45,502 nucleotides of DNA, taken from contig JADFOJ010000021.1 in assembly GCA_022562915.1 (NCBI GenBank), forward strand, positions 1 through 45,502. The letters run 5' to 3'. Source of the stretch: Planctomycetota bacterium (GTDB lineage Bacteria > Planctomycetota > Phycisphaerae > Phycisphaerales > SM1A02). The notes under the pieces were generated by a model. It had not been told where the DNA came from, made no database searches, and saw only the letters and a list, made by a program, of their open reading frames with translations. Made by a program: the position numbers and the translations under genes. Shown piece after piece: positions 6,354-13,905 of the stretch (position 1 is the stretch's first letter; each line of letters opens with the position of its first letter).

Positions 6354-9300
6354 TCAATCGGTCGAAACACACGCGCGGTCACTACTTTTCAGTCGGGCCA
6401 CCAGAACGGTGACGATCGAGAGACCCTCCAGGTACGCTCTCGGCGGGCGGTAATACACCAGGGTCTCTCCCTTGCCGTCCGGGGCCTCGACGAGCCGCGC
6501 GGTGCCCTTCGCCGCGGAAAGCCTTTCATGGATCTCGCCGGGACGGTCCGCCCTGAGAATGACGTCGTTCTCGTGCCGCGTGATCGTACGAATGCCGTTG
6601 AGTGCCCCCAGCACGCGCAGCTCGGCGAGGCGGGCGAGCGTCACCGCAGCGTCCGGAAGGGGACCGTACGCGGTGGTGAGATCGTGCTCGACGCGGGCGA
6701 GTTCCTCCAGGCTGTCCGCCCGGCTGAACCGCCGGTACGCTTCCATGCGCCTGGCCGTGGAGGGGATATAGCCTCGCGGCAGTGCCCCGGTGATACCCAG
6801 GTCCACCGTCGTGTCGACGGAGCTGAGCTTCGGCTCGTTCTTCAATTCCCCCACGGCGTGTTCCAGCAGCCGGCAGTACATGTCGTACCCGACCGAGGCG
6901 ATGTGGCCGGATTGCTCCGGGCCCAGCAGGTTGCCGGCCCCGCGGATCTCCAGGTCGCGCAGGGCGATCCGGAACCCCGCGCCGAGCATCGAGAACTGCT
7001 CGATGGCCTGGAGCCGCCTCATGGCGGCCTGCTGGACGACCCGGTCCTCCGGCAGCAGCAGGTAGCAGTAGGCGCGATGCTTGTAGCGGCCGACCCTGCC
7101 ACGGAGCTGGTGCAGCTCCGAGAGACCGAACCGGTCGGCGTTGCTGACGAACATCGTGTTGGCGGTCGGAATGTCGATGCCGCTCTCGATGATGGTCGTG
7201 CAGACCAGGACGTCGACCTCGCGGCGCAGGAACTTGAGCATGACTGCTTCGAGCCGGCGCGCCCCCATCTGACCGTGGCCGACGACCACCCGCGCCTCGG
7301 GCACGAGTTGCTGCACCGTGTCGGCAACGGACTGGATGTCATGCACGCGGTTGTGCACGAAGAAGACCTGTCCCTCGCGAGCAAGCTCCCGCCTGATTCC
7401 CCGCTGGATGCGCCGGGGGTCCCAGGAGAGGACCTCCGTGACGATCGCCCTGCGGTCCAGCGGTGGAGTGGTCAGTGAGCTGATGTCCCTCAGCTTCAGC
7501 ATCGCCATGTGCAGCGTCCGTGGGATCGGCGTCGCGGTGAGCGTCAGCACGTCCGCGGTCAAACGGAACGAGAGCAGCTTCTGCTTGTGGCGGACGCCGA
7601 ATCGCTGCTCCTCGTCGATGATGACAAGCCCCAGGTCGGCGAAGCGAACGTCCTTGCTCAACAGGCGGTGCGTGCCGATCACGACGTCGACCTGCCCGAG
7701 CCTGACCGCCTTGAGTATCTCCGCCTGTTGCCTGGCGGTCTTGAAGCGGCTCAGTGACTCGATCCGGAACGGATAGTCCGCGAACCGGCCGCGAAACGTC
7801 CGTTCGTGCTGCTCCGCCAGGACCGTCGTCGGGACCAGGACGACCACCTGTTTGCCGAACTCCACCGCCTTGAACGTCGCGCGAATGGCGACCTCGGTCT
7901 TGCCGAAACCGACGTCCCCGCAGATGAGCCGGTCGCTGGGCTGTGGATTGCTCATGTCGCGCTTCACCTGCGCGATTGCCGTGAGCTGGTCCCGCGTCTC
8001 CTCGTACGGGAACTCCGCCTCGAACTCCGTCTGCCACGGTGTGTCGGCCGGATAGCGGATGCCCGGCCGCGACGCCCGGGCCGCCTGGACGCGCAGCATC
8101 TCGCCGGCGAGCTCCCGGACGGCGTCGGAGACCTGCTGCTTCTGTCCCGCCCAGCGGCGGCCGCCGAGGTGCGACAGCTCCGGCGTGCCCTGGAAGGAGC
8201 CGAGGTACTTCTGGACGAGCTCGATCCTCGACGCCGGGACGTGGAGCTTCGACCCGCCGGCAAATTCCAGTGTCAGGAACTCTTCGCCCCAGCCGCGGCC
8301 CGCGAGCCGATCGAGCCCCAGGAACCGCGCGAGCCCGTGATCGCGGTGCACGACGATGTCACCGATCTCGAAATCGAGGTAGCGATCCGTGGAGTGCGCC
8401 GCGCGACGCCGGACGTGGCGCCGCAGATGATACCGGTGCAGCAGTTCGTGGTACGGCACCAGCGCGACGGGCACGGGCGGCTCCGCCCAGATGAATCCGC
8501 GGTGCAGGTAGTGGGTCTGGATGACGATGTTCGCCTCCGGAGCACCCTCGGCAAGCAGTTCTCGCATCCGCTGCGACTCGCCGTCGTTCTGACAGAGCAC
8601 GACCGTCGGCGTCTGCCCGGCGAGTTCGCCGAGTTCCCGGACCGCCTCGGACGCGTTCTCGGCAAACGGCGGCAGAACCTCGACAGGCAGCGTCACCGGC
8701 ACATCGACCGCGCCCCCGGAGTACTGGTTGATCTCGACGACGGCATGGCACCGATCGGTCAGCGCCTCGAGCACTTCGGCCAGCGTCAGCAGCCCGCGCC
8801 CGTCGTCGGCGCGGTCCAGGTAGCTGCGTCCCTGCTCCGCGATCTCGACGATCTCCGCCAGCAGCACGACCGTCTCGCCCGGCAGGTACCCCGCCAGCGG
8901 TATCCCCGACTCGCCCGGCCCGACCGGGCCGACGGACATGCCGACGATCTCGACGACATCCAGGCGGCGGTCCGAGCCCATCGTCTCGATATCCACGTCG
9001 AAGAGAGCTTCGATCTCGTCGCCGAAGAAGTCGATGCGGACCGCCGAGCCGGTCGGCAGGTACACGTCCACGATCCCGCCGCGAACGGCGAACTCGCCCG
9101 GCGTCTCGATCGTCTCGACGCGGGCGAAGCCGCTGCCGGTGAGCCAGGCGGCGAGGTCGTCGATGGAGTGCTTGAGGCCGACCCGCAGGACGCGCATCAT
9201 CGCGTCGAGCGTCTCGGCGCGCGGAACCTCCTGCATGAGCGCGTGGATCGGTGCCACCACGACCGCCGGCGCCGGACCGTCGACGAACCGGCGCACGATC

Positions 9301-9608
9301 GTCAACCGCTCGGCGAGCAGCTCCGTGCTCACCGAGCTCTCACCGGGAAGAACCTCCATCGCGGGGAACTTCACCGCGTGCACCCCCATCGAAGCCAGCT
9401 CGTCGACGGCTTCGTCCGCCTCGTCGAGGTGGGCCGTCACCAGGATCATGGGTCGCCCGGTCCGCCCCAGGAGCGCCCCGGCAATGACCACGGCACTGGA
9501 TCCGACCAGGCCGCGGGCGGCAATATGGCCGCCCTGTTCAACCAGCCCGGCAAGAGTCGTCAGTGCCTTGCCGCCGGCGATCTGCTCCAGCCAGTTCGTG
9601 CAGGTCAT
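6354..9608 (-). CDS. mfd: Transcription-repair coupling factor Mfd
   Basis: A 1084-residue Mfd, which removes RNA polymerase stalled at DNA lesions and recruits UvrA. The N-terminal UvrB-like region includes VEQVETI-like and PGEFAVRGGIVDVYLPTGS segments. The RNA-polymerase-interacting domain begins near residue 415 (DIVVHRDHGLARFLGLDRL). The RecG-like translocase has Walker A GDVGFGKTEVA near 563, DEEQRFG near 663, and TATPIPRTLHMA downstream. The C-terminal TRCF domain is complete. Size is slightly below the E. coli protein. Its ATG overlaps the stop of the upstream HhH gene by 4 nt. Confidence 0.97.
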   Translation of the reverse strand: MTCTNWLEQIAGGKALTTLAGLVEQGGHIAARGLVGSSAVVIAGALLGRTGRPMILVTAHLDEADEAVDELASMGVHAVKFPAMEVLPGESSVSTELLAERLTIVRRFVDGPAPAVVVAPIHALMQEVPRAETLDAMMRVLRVGLKHSIDDLAAWLTGSGFARVETIETPGEFAVRGGIVDVYLPTGSAVRIDFFGDEIEALFDVDIETMGSDRRLDVVEIVGMSVGPVGPGESGIPLAGYLPGETVVLLAEIVEIAEQGRSYLDRADDGRGLLTLAEVLEALTDRCHAVVEINQYSGGAVDVPVTLPVEVLPPFAENASEAVRELGELAGQTPTVVLCQNDGESQRMRELLAEGAPEANIVIQTHYLHRGFIWAEPPVPVALVPYHELLHRYHLRRHVRRRAAHSTDRYLDFEIGDIVVHRDHGLARFLGLDRLAGRGWGEEFLTLEFAGGSKLHVPASRIELVQKYLGSFQGTPELSHLGGRRWAGQKQQVSDAVRELAGEMLRVQAARASRPGIRYPADTPWQTEFEAEFPYEETRDQLTAIAQVKRDMSNPQPSDRLICGDVGFGKTEVAIRATFKAVEFGKQVVVLVPTTVLAEQHERTFRGRFADYPFRIESLSRFKTARQQAEILKAVRLGQVDVVIGTHRLLSKDVRFADLGLVIIDEEQRFGVRHKQKLLSFRLTADVLTLTATPIPRTLHMAMLKLRDISSLTTPPLDRRAIVTEVLSWDPRRIQRGIRRELAREGQVFFVHNRVHDIQSVADTVQQLVPEARVVVGHGQMGARRLEAVMLKFLRREVDVLVCTTIIESGIDIPTANTMFVSNADRFGLSELHQLRGRVGRYKHRAYCYLLLPEDRVVQQAAMRRLQAIEQFSMLGAGFRIALRDLEIRGAGNLLGPEQSGHIASVGYDMYCRLLEHAVGELKNEPKLSSVDTTVDLGITGALPRGYIPSTARRMEAYRRFSRADSLEELARVEHDLTTAYGPLPDAAVTLARLAELRVLGALNGIRTITRHENDVILRADRPGEIHERLSAAKGTARLVEAPDGKGETLVYYRPPRAYLEGLSIVTVLVARLKSSDRACVSTD

Positions 9609-9964
9609 GGCGGATCAGGCGTCCCCGTACCGCACACCACATACGGCCGGATCTTCTGCACCAGCTTCGGTCCGATTCCTCTCACGCGTACGAGATCCTC
9701 GACGGAGGCGTACGGCCCGCGTGCCGCGCGGTCCGCCGCCAGGCGGTCGGCGAGGCGGGGTCCGATCCCCGGCAGCGCGTTGAACTCGGTCGCCGGGGCC
9801 GTGTTCACATCGAGCCGCATGTCCGGCCACGCCGCCGTTGGTGTCGCGACCTGCACCCGTCCGGCCCGAAGCAGCACGGTGCCGCCGATGGCAACGGCGA
9901 GCAGGACGATCAGCAGGTTCGTCCCCGGCGCCGGCGGCGTCCGGCCGGGTGCCCGCTCAGCCAT
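9605..9964 (-). CDS. ComEA-like helix-hairpin-helix protein with membrane anchor
   Basis: A 119-residue protein with one N-terminal transmembrane segment (about residues 16-33, NLLIVLLAVAIGGTVLL) and a C-terminal double helix-hairpin-helix domain. The domain contains VNTAPATEFNALPGIGPRLA and VEDLVRVRGIGPKLVQKI. This is the ComEA architecture, in which a membrane-tethered HhH domain binds incoming DNA during natural transformation, though short HhH proteins also have other roles. It is coupled to mfd by a 4-nt overlap and overlaps the upstream GH10-like gene by 8 nt. No other competence gene is present in the window. Confidence 0.82.
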   Translation of the reverse strand: MAERAPGRTPPAPGTNLLIVLLAVAIGGTVLLRAGRVQVATPTAAWPDMRLDVNTAPATEFNALPGIGPRLADRLAADRAARGPYASVEDLVRVRGIGPKLVQKIRPYVVCGTGTPDPP

Positions 9965-11468
9965 CGGGTCGAGCCGCGGAAAGTTGGAGACGGCTCTTCA
10001 GTCGGCCAAGCGGCTTTCGGAGACGCCTGCGGGTATCGACCAGTCGCTTGAGGACGGGTTTGGGATGCCCGCTGTCGCTGACGAGGCCGCCCGCAGGCAG
10101 AATGGATCCGTCGTGGTCGTAGAGGTCGGTCCAGATGAGCGTCTCCACGAACGGCTTGGACATCGCCATCGCAAAGACGCGCGACATCCATCGTGACTGC
10201 GCATCGGAGGACCACGGCTTGTGCCAGAAACCGCCGTCCTCGTCGACCTGGCGACTGGGGACGCCGAAAGCAGAGATCACCACCGGCATATCCAGGACGA
10301 GGTATCGATCGATGATGTCGCTGATCTGCATGAGGTCGCGGCTGGAGCGGCCGGAGTCCTTCTGCCCGAAGAGCAACTGCAGGCCGATGCAGTCGACGCG
10401 GATCCCTTCCTGGATGACGCGGTCCATGAAGGTCACCGGCGGGACCGACTGGTGGTTGACGGCGCAATGCTCGCCGAAGGGCTGCACCAGTTCGAGCATC
10501 GTTCGCGAGCCCTTGCGGGCCTGGCGGGCGATGAGGTTGGCCATGCGCGCCAGGTCGAGCATCTGCTCGGCCGTGAACTGGAAGTTGTCGTTCACGTTGA
10601 GCCCGGAGGCGATATTCCAGATCGCGACTGAATTGCGGTACCGGTGCACGACCTGCTCGACCTGCTCGTAGACGAGGTCCCGGCACGTGCTGTAGTCGTG
10701 CTGCCAGACGTACATCCATTTCGGCAACGTCGTCTTGGAGAAGTCCAGAAGGGGCCCGAGAACGATCGGGATCTTCTCTCGCGACGCCCAGGTGACCCAG
10801 CGGTCCAGCGGATCCCAGTCGAATCGGCCCTCCTCGATCTCCAGCTCGTTCCACGCCACGGGCAGAACCAGCAGGTCGAAGTCGCGCTTGACGATCTCTC
10901 GCAGTGCCGACGTATCGCGTCGGGGGTGTACGCGCACGCCGAGTGTCCTGGACGACGCCGGTCGATTCCCGAACCGCCAGTGCAGCAGGATCTCCGCGTG
11001 CGCCAGGGCGAGCCGCTCAGTGGCCTCCACGGCCCCGATGAGCGCAGCTGACGAAATGCGGCTTGCCTCGACGGGGTCCTCGACGATCAGCGCCTTGGAA
11101 AAAAGGCCGCGGACCTCTTCCCACTGCCGCACGGCGCGGTGCTCGGGGCCGAGGTCGAACATCTGCCACTCTTCGCTCTTGGCGATGAACATCTTGATGC
11201 GATGCCGGGCCAGCTCGATGACAAGGTCGTACGGGCGGTCGCGGTCCGGCAGCAGGCAGGTCTGCAGCATGATGCAGCCCATGGCGCCTGCATCCCATTG
11301 GAGGCACAGCCCCGCCGTCTGGGCGGTTTTCGGGCGGCAGACGACGTGGCCGTCCTTGAACTTGATCGCCCCCGGAATCGGAACATCGCCCGGGCCGAGA
11401 AGGTAGGCGTTCACCAGCGGCAGGGCCCGCGCGGGCCCGGCATCGTCATACACAGCGAATCGAAGCAT
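9957..11468 (-). CDS. GH10-like TIM-barrel protein lacking catalytic glutamates
   Basis: A 503-residue protein. The first 160 residues or so are a separate N-terminal region; from about residue 175 (LGVRVHPRR) a glycoside hydrolase family 10-like barrel follows, with LEIEEGRFDWDPLDRWVTWA and an ending LIWTDLYDHDG then PKPVLKRL typical of GH10. The acid/base site, normally W-D-V-V-N-E, reads VAIWNIASG. The nucleophile strand, normally I-T-E-L-D, reads VVISAFGV. Neither glutamate is present, so xylanase activity is unlikely; carbohydrate binding or a scaffold role is an inference. No signal peptide is seen. It heads the operon that continues into the comEA-like gene and mfd. A TATAGT box about 75 nt upstream on the minus strand could be its promoter. 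Confidence 0.62.
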   Translation of the reverse strand: MLRFAVYDDAGPARALPLVNAYLLGPGDVPIPGAIKFKDGHVVCRPKTAQTAGLCLQWDAGAMGCIMLQTCLLPDRDRPYDLVIELARHRIKMFIAKSEEWQMFDLGPEHRAVRQWEEVRGLFSKALIVEDPVEASRISSAALIGAVEATERLALAHAEILLHWRFGNRPASSRTLGVRVHPRRDTSALREIVKRDFDLLVLPVAWNELEIEEGRFDWDPLDRWVTWASREKIPIVLGPLLDFSKTTLPKWMYVWQHDYSTCRDLVYEQVEQVVHRYRNSVAIWNIASGLNVNDNFQFTAEQMLDLARMANLIARQARKGSRTMLELVQPFGEHCAVNHQSVPPVTFMDRVIQEGIRVDCIGLQLLFGQKDSGRSSRDLMQISDIIDRYLVLDMPVVISAFGVPSRQVDEDGGFWHKPWSSDAQSRWMSRVFAMAMSKPFVETLIWTDLYDHDGSILPAGGLVSDSGHPKPVLKRLVDTRRRLRKPLGRLKSRLQLSAARPDG

Positions 11469-11685
11469 GCCAGTCCGTGAAGTGCCAGGTCGTCAAGACA
11501 TCGTCCGGCCGGTCGTTCCAAGCGTTCTGCCGGGGAAACACTATAGTTGTACCGATCCGGTCGGGAGCGATTTTGCCGCCTTTGACGGGCCTTTCGGGGA
11601 CCGAACCGAATGCCTCGCTGACCGGCGGTGAATCCGGGCGGAACCGAGTGGCACGGGAGGGCTCGTCAACCAGGCCCACCGGTGC

Positions 11686-11691
11686 TACAGT
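11686..11691 (+). promoter_or_regulatory. Extended -10 box close to purC start
   Basis: TACAGT preceded by TGC gives an extended -10 (TGCTACAGT), only 6 nt before the purC ATG at 11698. There is no Shine-Dalgarno between them, so the transcript would be leaderless or almost so. No clear -35 is visible. Confidence 0.4.
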
Positions 11692-11697
11692 CCGGCG

Positions 11698-12663
11698 ATG
11701 ACCACGATGACCGACGCCGTGACGGGCGAGACGCTCCCGTACACTGATGTACAATTGCCGGGCCGCCGCCAGGGCAAGGTCCGCGACATCTATCCATTGC
11801 CGGGGCGAGCCGGCGCGGCACCGCGACTGCTCATCGTGGCGACCGATCGGGTCAGCGCTTTCGACGTGGTGTTGCCTACCCCGATCCCCGGCAAGGGGCG
11901 CCTGCTCACCGAGATCAGCCTCCGGTGGTTCGACTTCATCCGCGGGCTCGGTCTCATCGGCGATCACGTTCTTTCCGACGATCCGCACGACGAGCCGGAG
12001 TTGACCGAACAGCAGCGGGCCATGCTGAAAGGTCGGATCATGATCTGCCGGGCCGCGGAGGTCGTGCCGGTGGAGTTCGTCGTGCGGGGGTATCTCGCCG
12101 GCTCCGGCTGGCGGGAATATCAGCAGAGCGGGTCCGTCTGCGGCGTCGCGCTGCCGGCGGGTCTGCGCAACGGCGACAAGCTGCCCGAGCCCATTTTCAC
12201 GCCGACGACCAAGGCCTCCAGCGGCCACGACGAGCCGCTCGATTTCAAGCAGGCGGCGGCCATTGCCGGGGAGGAGGTCGTCGAGCGGCTGCGTTCCGTG
12301 TCGCTGGCGATCTACGCCGCCGGAGCGGCCTATGCCGGAGAGCGAGGCATTATCCTGGCGGATACGAAGTTCGAGTTCGGCAACGCCCTGGACTCCGACG
12401 GCCGCCGGACCGACGAGATCATCCTGATCGACGAGGTGCTGACGCCGGACAGCTCGCGATACTGGCCCGCCGACCGGCACGAGCCGGGCCGCGAGCAGGA
12501 CAACTTCGACAAGCAGTACATCCGCAACCACCTCCAGAAGGTGGTCGACAATGGGCAATGGCACAAGACGCCGCCGGGACCGCCACTGCCGGCGGAGGTC
12601 GTCGCCAACACGTTGTCACGCTACGTCGAGGTCCGCGATCGCCTGTTCGGTCAGGGGCGGTAG
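11698..12663 (+). CDS. purC: SAICAR synthetase (long form)
   Basis: A 321-residue phosphoribosylaminoimidazole-succinocarboxamide synthase, which ligates aspartate to CAIR in de novo purine synthesis. It carries GRRQGKVRDIYPLPG, VATDRVSAFDVVLPTPIPGK, the signature VVPVEFVVRGYLAGSGW, ILADTKFEFG, and IDEVLTPDSSRYW. The length is that of the longer, ADE1-like form; E. coli PurC has about 237 residues. It stands alone between divergent and convergent neighbours. Start is ATG 11698; the next in-frame ATG is only three codons later. Confidence 0.97.
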   Translation: MTTMTDAVTGETLPYTDVQLPGRRQGKVRDIYPLPGRAGAAPRLLIVATDRVSAFDVVLPTPIPGKGRLLTEISLRWFDFIRGLGLIGDHVLSDDPHDEPELTEQQRAMLKGRIMICRAAEVVPVEFVVRGYLAGSGWREYQQSGSVCGVALPAGLRNGDKLPEPIFTPTTKASSGHDEPLDFKQAAAIAGEEVVERLRSVSLAIYAAGAAYAGERGIILADTKFEFGNALDSDGRRTDEIILIDEVLTPDSSRYWPADRHEPGREQDNFDKQYIRNHLQKVVDNGQWHKTPPGPPLPAEVVANTLSRYVEVRDRLFGQGR

Positions 12664-12675
12664 CGCAGCCCGCAT

Positions 12676-13542
12676 TCACTTCTGGCGGCGCCGTGACGCC
12701 GATTCAACGGTATTGCGAAGCAGCATGGCGACGGTCATCGGCCCCACGCCGCCGGGCACCGGGCTCACGGCCGAGGCGACGGCCGCCACCTCGTCGAAGG
12801 CGACGTCGCCGACGGTTCTCCGGGTGCCGTCGGGAGCCTCGACGCGGGAGATGCCGACGTCGATCACGACCGCCCCCGGCTTGACCATGTCCGCGGTGAT
12901 CAGCCCCGGCGTGCCCGCGGCGGAGATGAGCACGTCGGCGGTGCGGGTGAGCGAGCCGAGCTGCGGCGTGTACTTGTTGGTGGAGATCACCGTCGCTTGG
13001 TCCCGCATGAGCAGCACGACCACCGGCTTGCCGACGATGTTGCTGGCCCCCACGCAGACGCACTGGGTTCCGGGCAGATCGATGCCGGTGGACTCGATCA
13101 TTTCCATGACCGCCAGCGCCGTGCACGGCACGAGGCTGCGGCGGCCGTACACGATGTTGCCGATGTTCGCGGGGTTGACGCCCTCGACGTCCTTCACCGG
13201 GTCGATCATCGACTGGATCCGCTCGGTGTCGACGCCCGACGGCAGCGGCAGGTGCACCATGACCGCGTGCACCAGCGGCTCGGCGTTGAGCAGCATGACG
13301 CGCCCGGCGATCTCATCGTCACGGGCGTCGTCGGGAAGCTGGTGCAGGACGTGCTCGATACCGAGTTCCCGGCACGCGGTGCCCTGGTTGCGGGCGTAGA
13401 TGGCGGCGCTGCCGTCGGAGCCGACGAGGATTGCGTCGAGCCGCACCGGTGTGTCGCACGCGCGCAGGCGCTCGATCCGCGACGCCAGCGTCGCCTTGAC
13501 GTTCTTCGCAAGCGCCCGGCCGTCGATGATGCGTGCGGTCAC
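12676..13542 (-). CDS. folD: Bifunctional methylenetetrahydrofolate dehydrogenase/cyclohydrolase
   Basis: A 288-residue FolD, which interconverts 5,10-methylene-THF and 10-formyl-THF and supplies one-carbon units, including those for purine synthesis. Diagnostic parts are LDAILVGSDGSAAIYARNQG (catalytic region; the usual Y-x-x-x-K reads YARNQ, so the Lys position is not obvious), HLPLPSGVD, DPVKDVEGVNPANIG, and the dinucleotide loop CVGASNIVGKPV near residues 165-176, ending PVPGGVGPMTVAMLL. The start is GTG 13542, because the conserved N-terminus TARIIDG begins there and the longer frame upstream is non-homologous. It lies 31 nt after the Rieske gene stop. Confidence 0.92.
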   Translation of the reverse strand: MTARIIDGRALAKNVKATLASRIERLRACDTPVRLDAILVGSDGSAAIYARNQGTACRELGIEHVLHQLPDDARDDEIAGRVMLLNAEPLVHAVMVHLPLPSGVDTERIQSMIDPVKDVEGVNPANIGNIVYGRRSLVPCTALAVMEMIESTGIDLPGTQCVCVGASNIVGKPVVVLLMRDQATVISTNKYTPQLGSLTRTADVLISAAGTPGLITADMVKPGAVVIDVGISRVEAPDGTRRTVGDVAFDEVAAVASAVSPVPGGVGPMTVAMLLRNTVESASRRRQK

Positions 13543-13551
13543 GGGGTGCCG

Positions 13552-13578
13552 GCGGTCATGGCGGTCATGGAGGTCATG
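13552..13578. repeat. Three 9-bp tandem repeats upstream of folD
   Basis: GCGGTCATG, GCGGTCATG and GAGGTCATG follow each other between the Rieske stop codon and the folD start. On the coding (minus) strand each contributes a CATGACC, so three out-of-frame ATGs precede the GTG start. This could be simple expansion or could affect translation initiation. Confidence 0.6.
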
Positions 13579-13885
13579 GAATCTCGATCTTGATCTCGTC
13601 ACCGTCCAGTTCGACACGGTAGCAGGTGACGCCCTCCTCGGCGGGCGGGCACGTGACGCTGCCGTCACGGAGATCGAACGTCGCATTGTGCCACGGGCAG
13701 ACCACCTCGTGGCCGTCCACATCGCCTTCCGACAGCGGCCCCCCGCTGTGCGGGCAAGCGTCGTCGATCGCGAAGAACGTTCCGCCGACGTTGAACAGCG
13801 CCAGTCGGCGATCCTCGATCTGGACCGCCATTGCACTGCCGGGCAGCAGGTCTCCTGCTTGTGCCACCGTATGAAGTTGTCCCAT
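13574..13885 (-). CDS. Rieske-type [2Fe-2S] ferredoxin
   Basis: A 103-residue soluble Rieske ferredoxin. The cluster ligands are plain: CPHSG near residue 44 and CPWHNATFD 17 residues later, the C-x-H...C-x-x-H pattern, with the domain otherwise complete from the start. It has no membrane helix, so it resembles small electron-transfer ferredoxins such as the NirD or BphF type rather than a cytochrome bc subunit. The start is ATG 13885, preceded by AGGGAG; the longer open frame upstream is antisense to the neighbour's end. It lies 20 nt downstream of the CRTAC1-type gene, in the same direction as the pentaheme cytochrome, so a redox role in that set is plausible. Confidence 0.9.
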   Translation of the reverse strand: MGQLHTVAQAGDLLPGSAMAVQIEDRRLALFNVGGTFFAIDDACPHSGGPLSEGDVDGHEVVCPWHNATFDLRDGSVTCPPAEEGVTCYRVELDGDEIKIEIP

Positions 13886-13905
13886 CGAGGTTCGCTCCCT
13901 CATGC

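Noticed and set aside
5979-7478. 499-codon plus-strand frame
   Set aside because: Antisense to the TSCPD-domain gene and the 3' part of mfd, with no recognisable domain.
7806-10196. 796-codon open frame on the plus strand
   Set aside because: It lies antisense to mfd and comEA. Its product is a low-complexity Arg/Asp/Val-rich reading of the other strand, which is common in GC-rich DNA.
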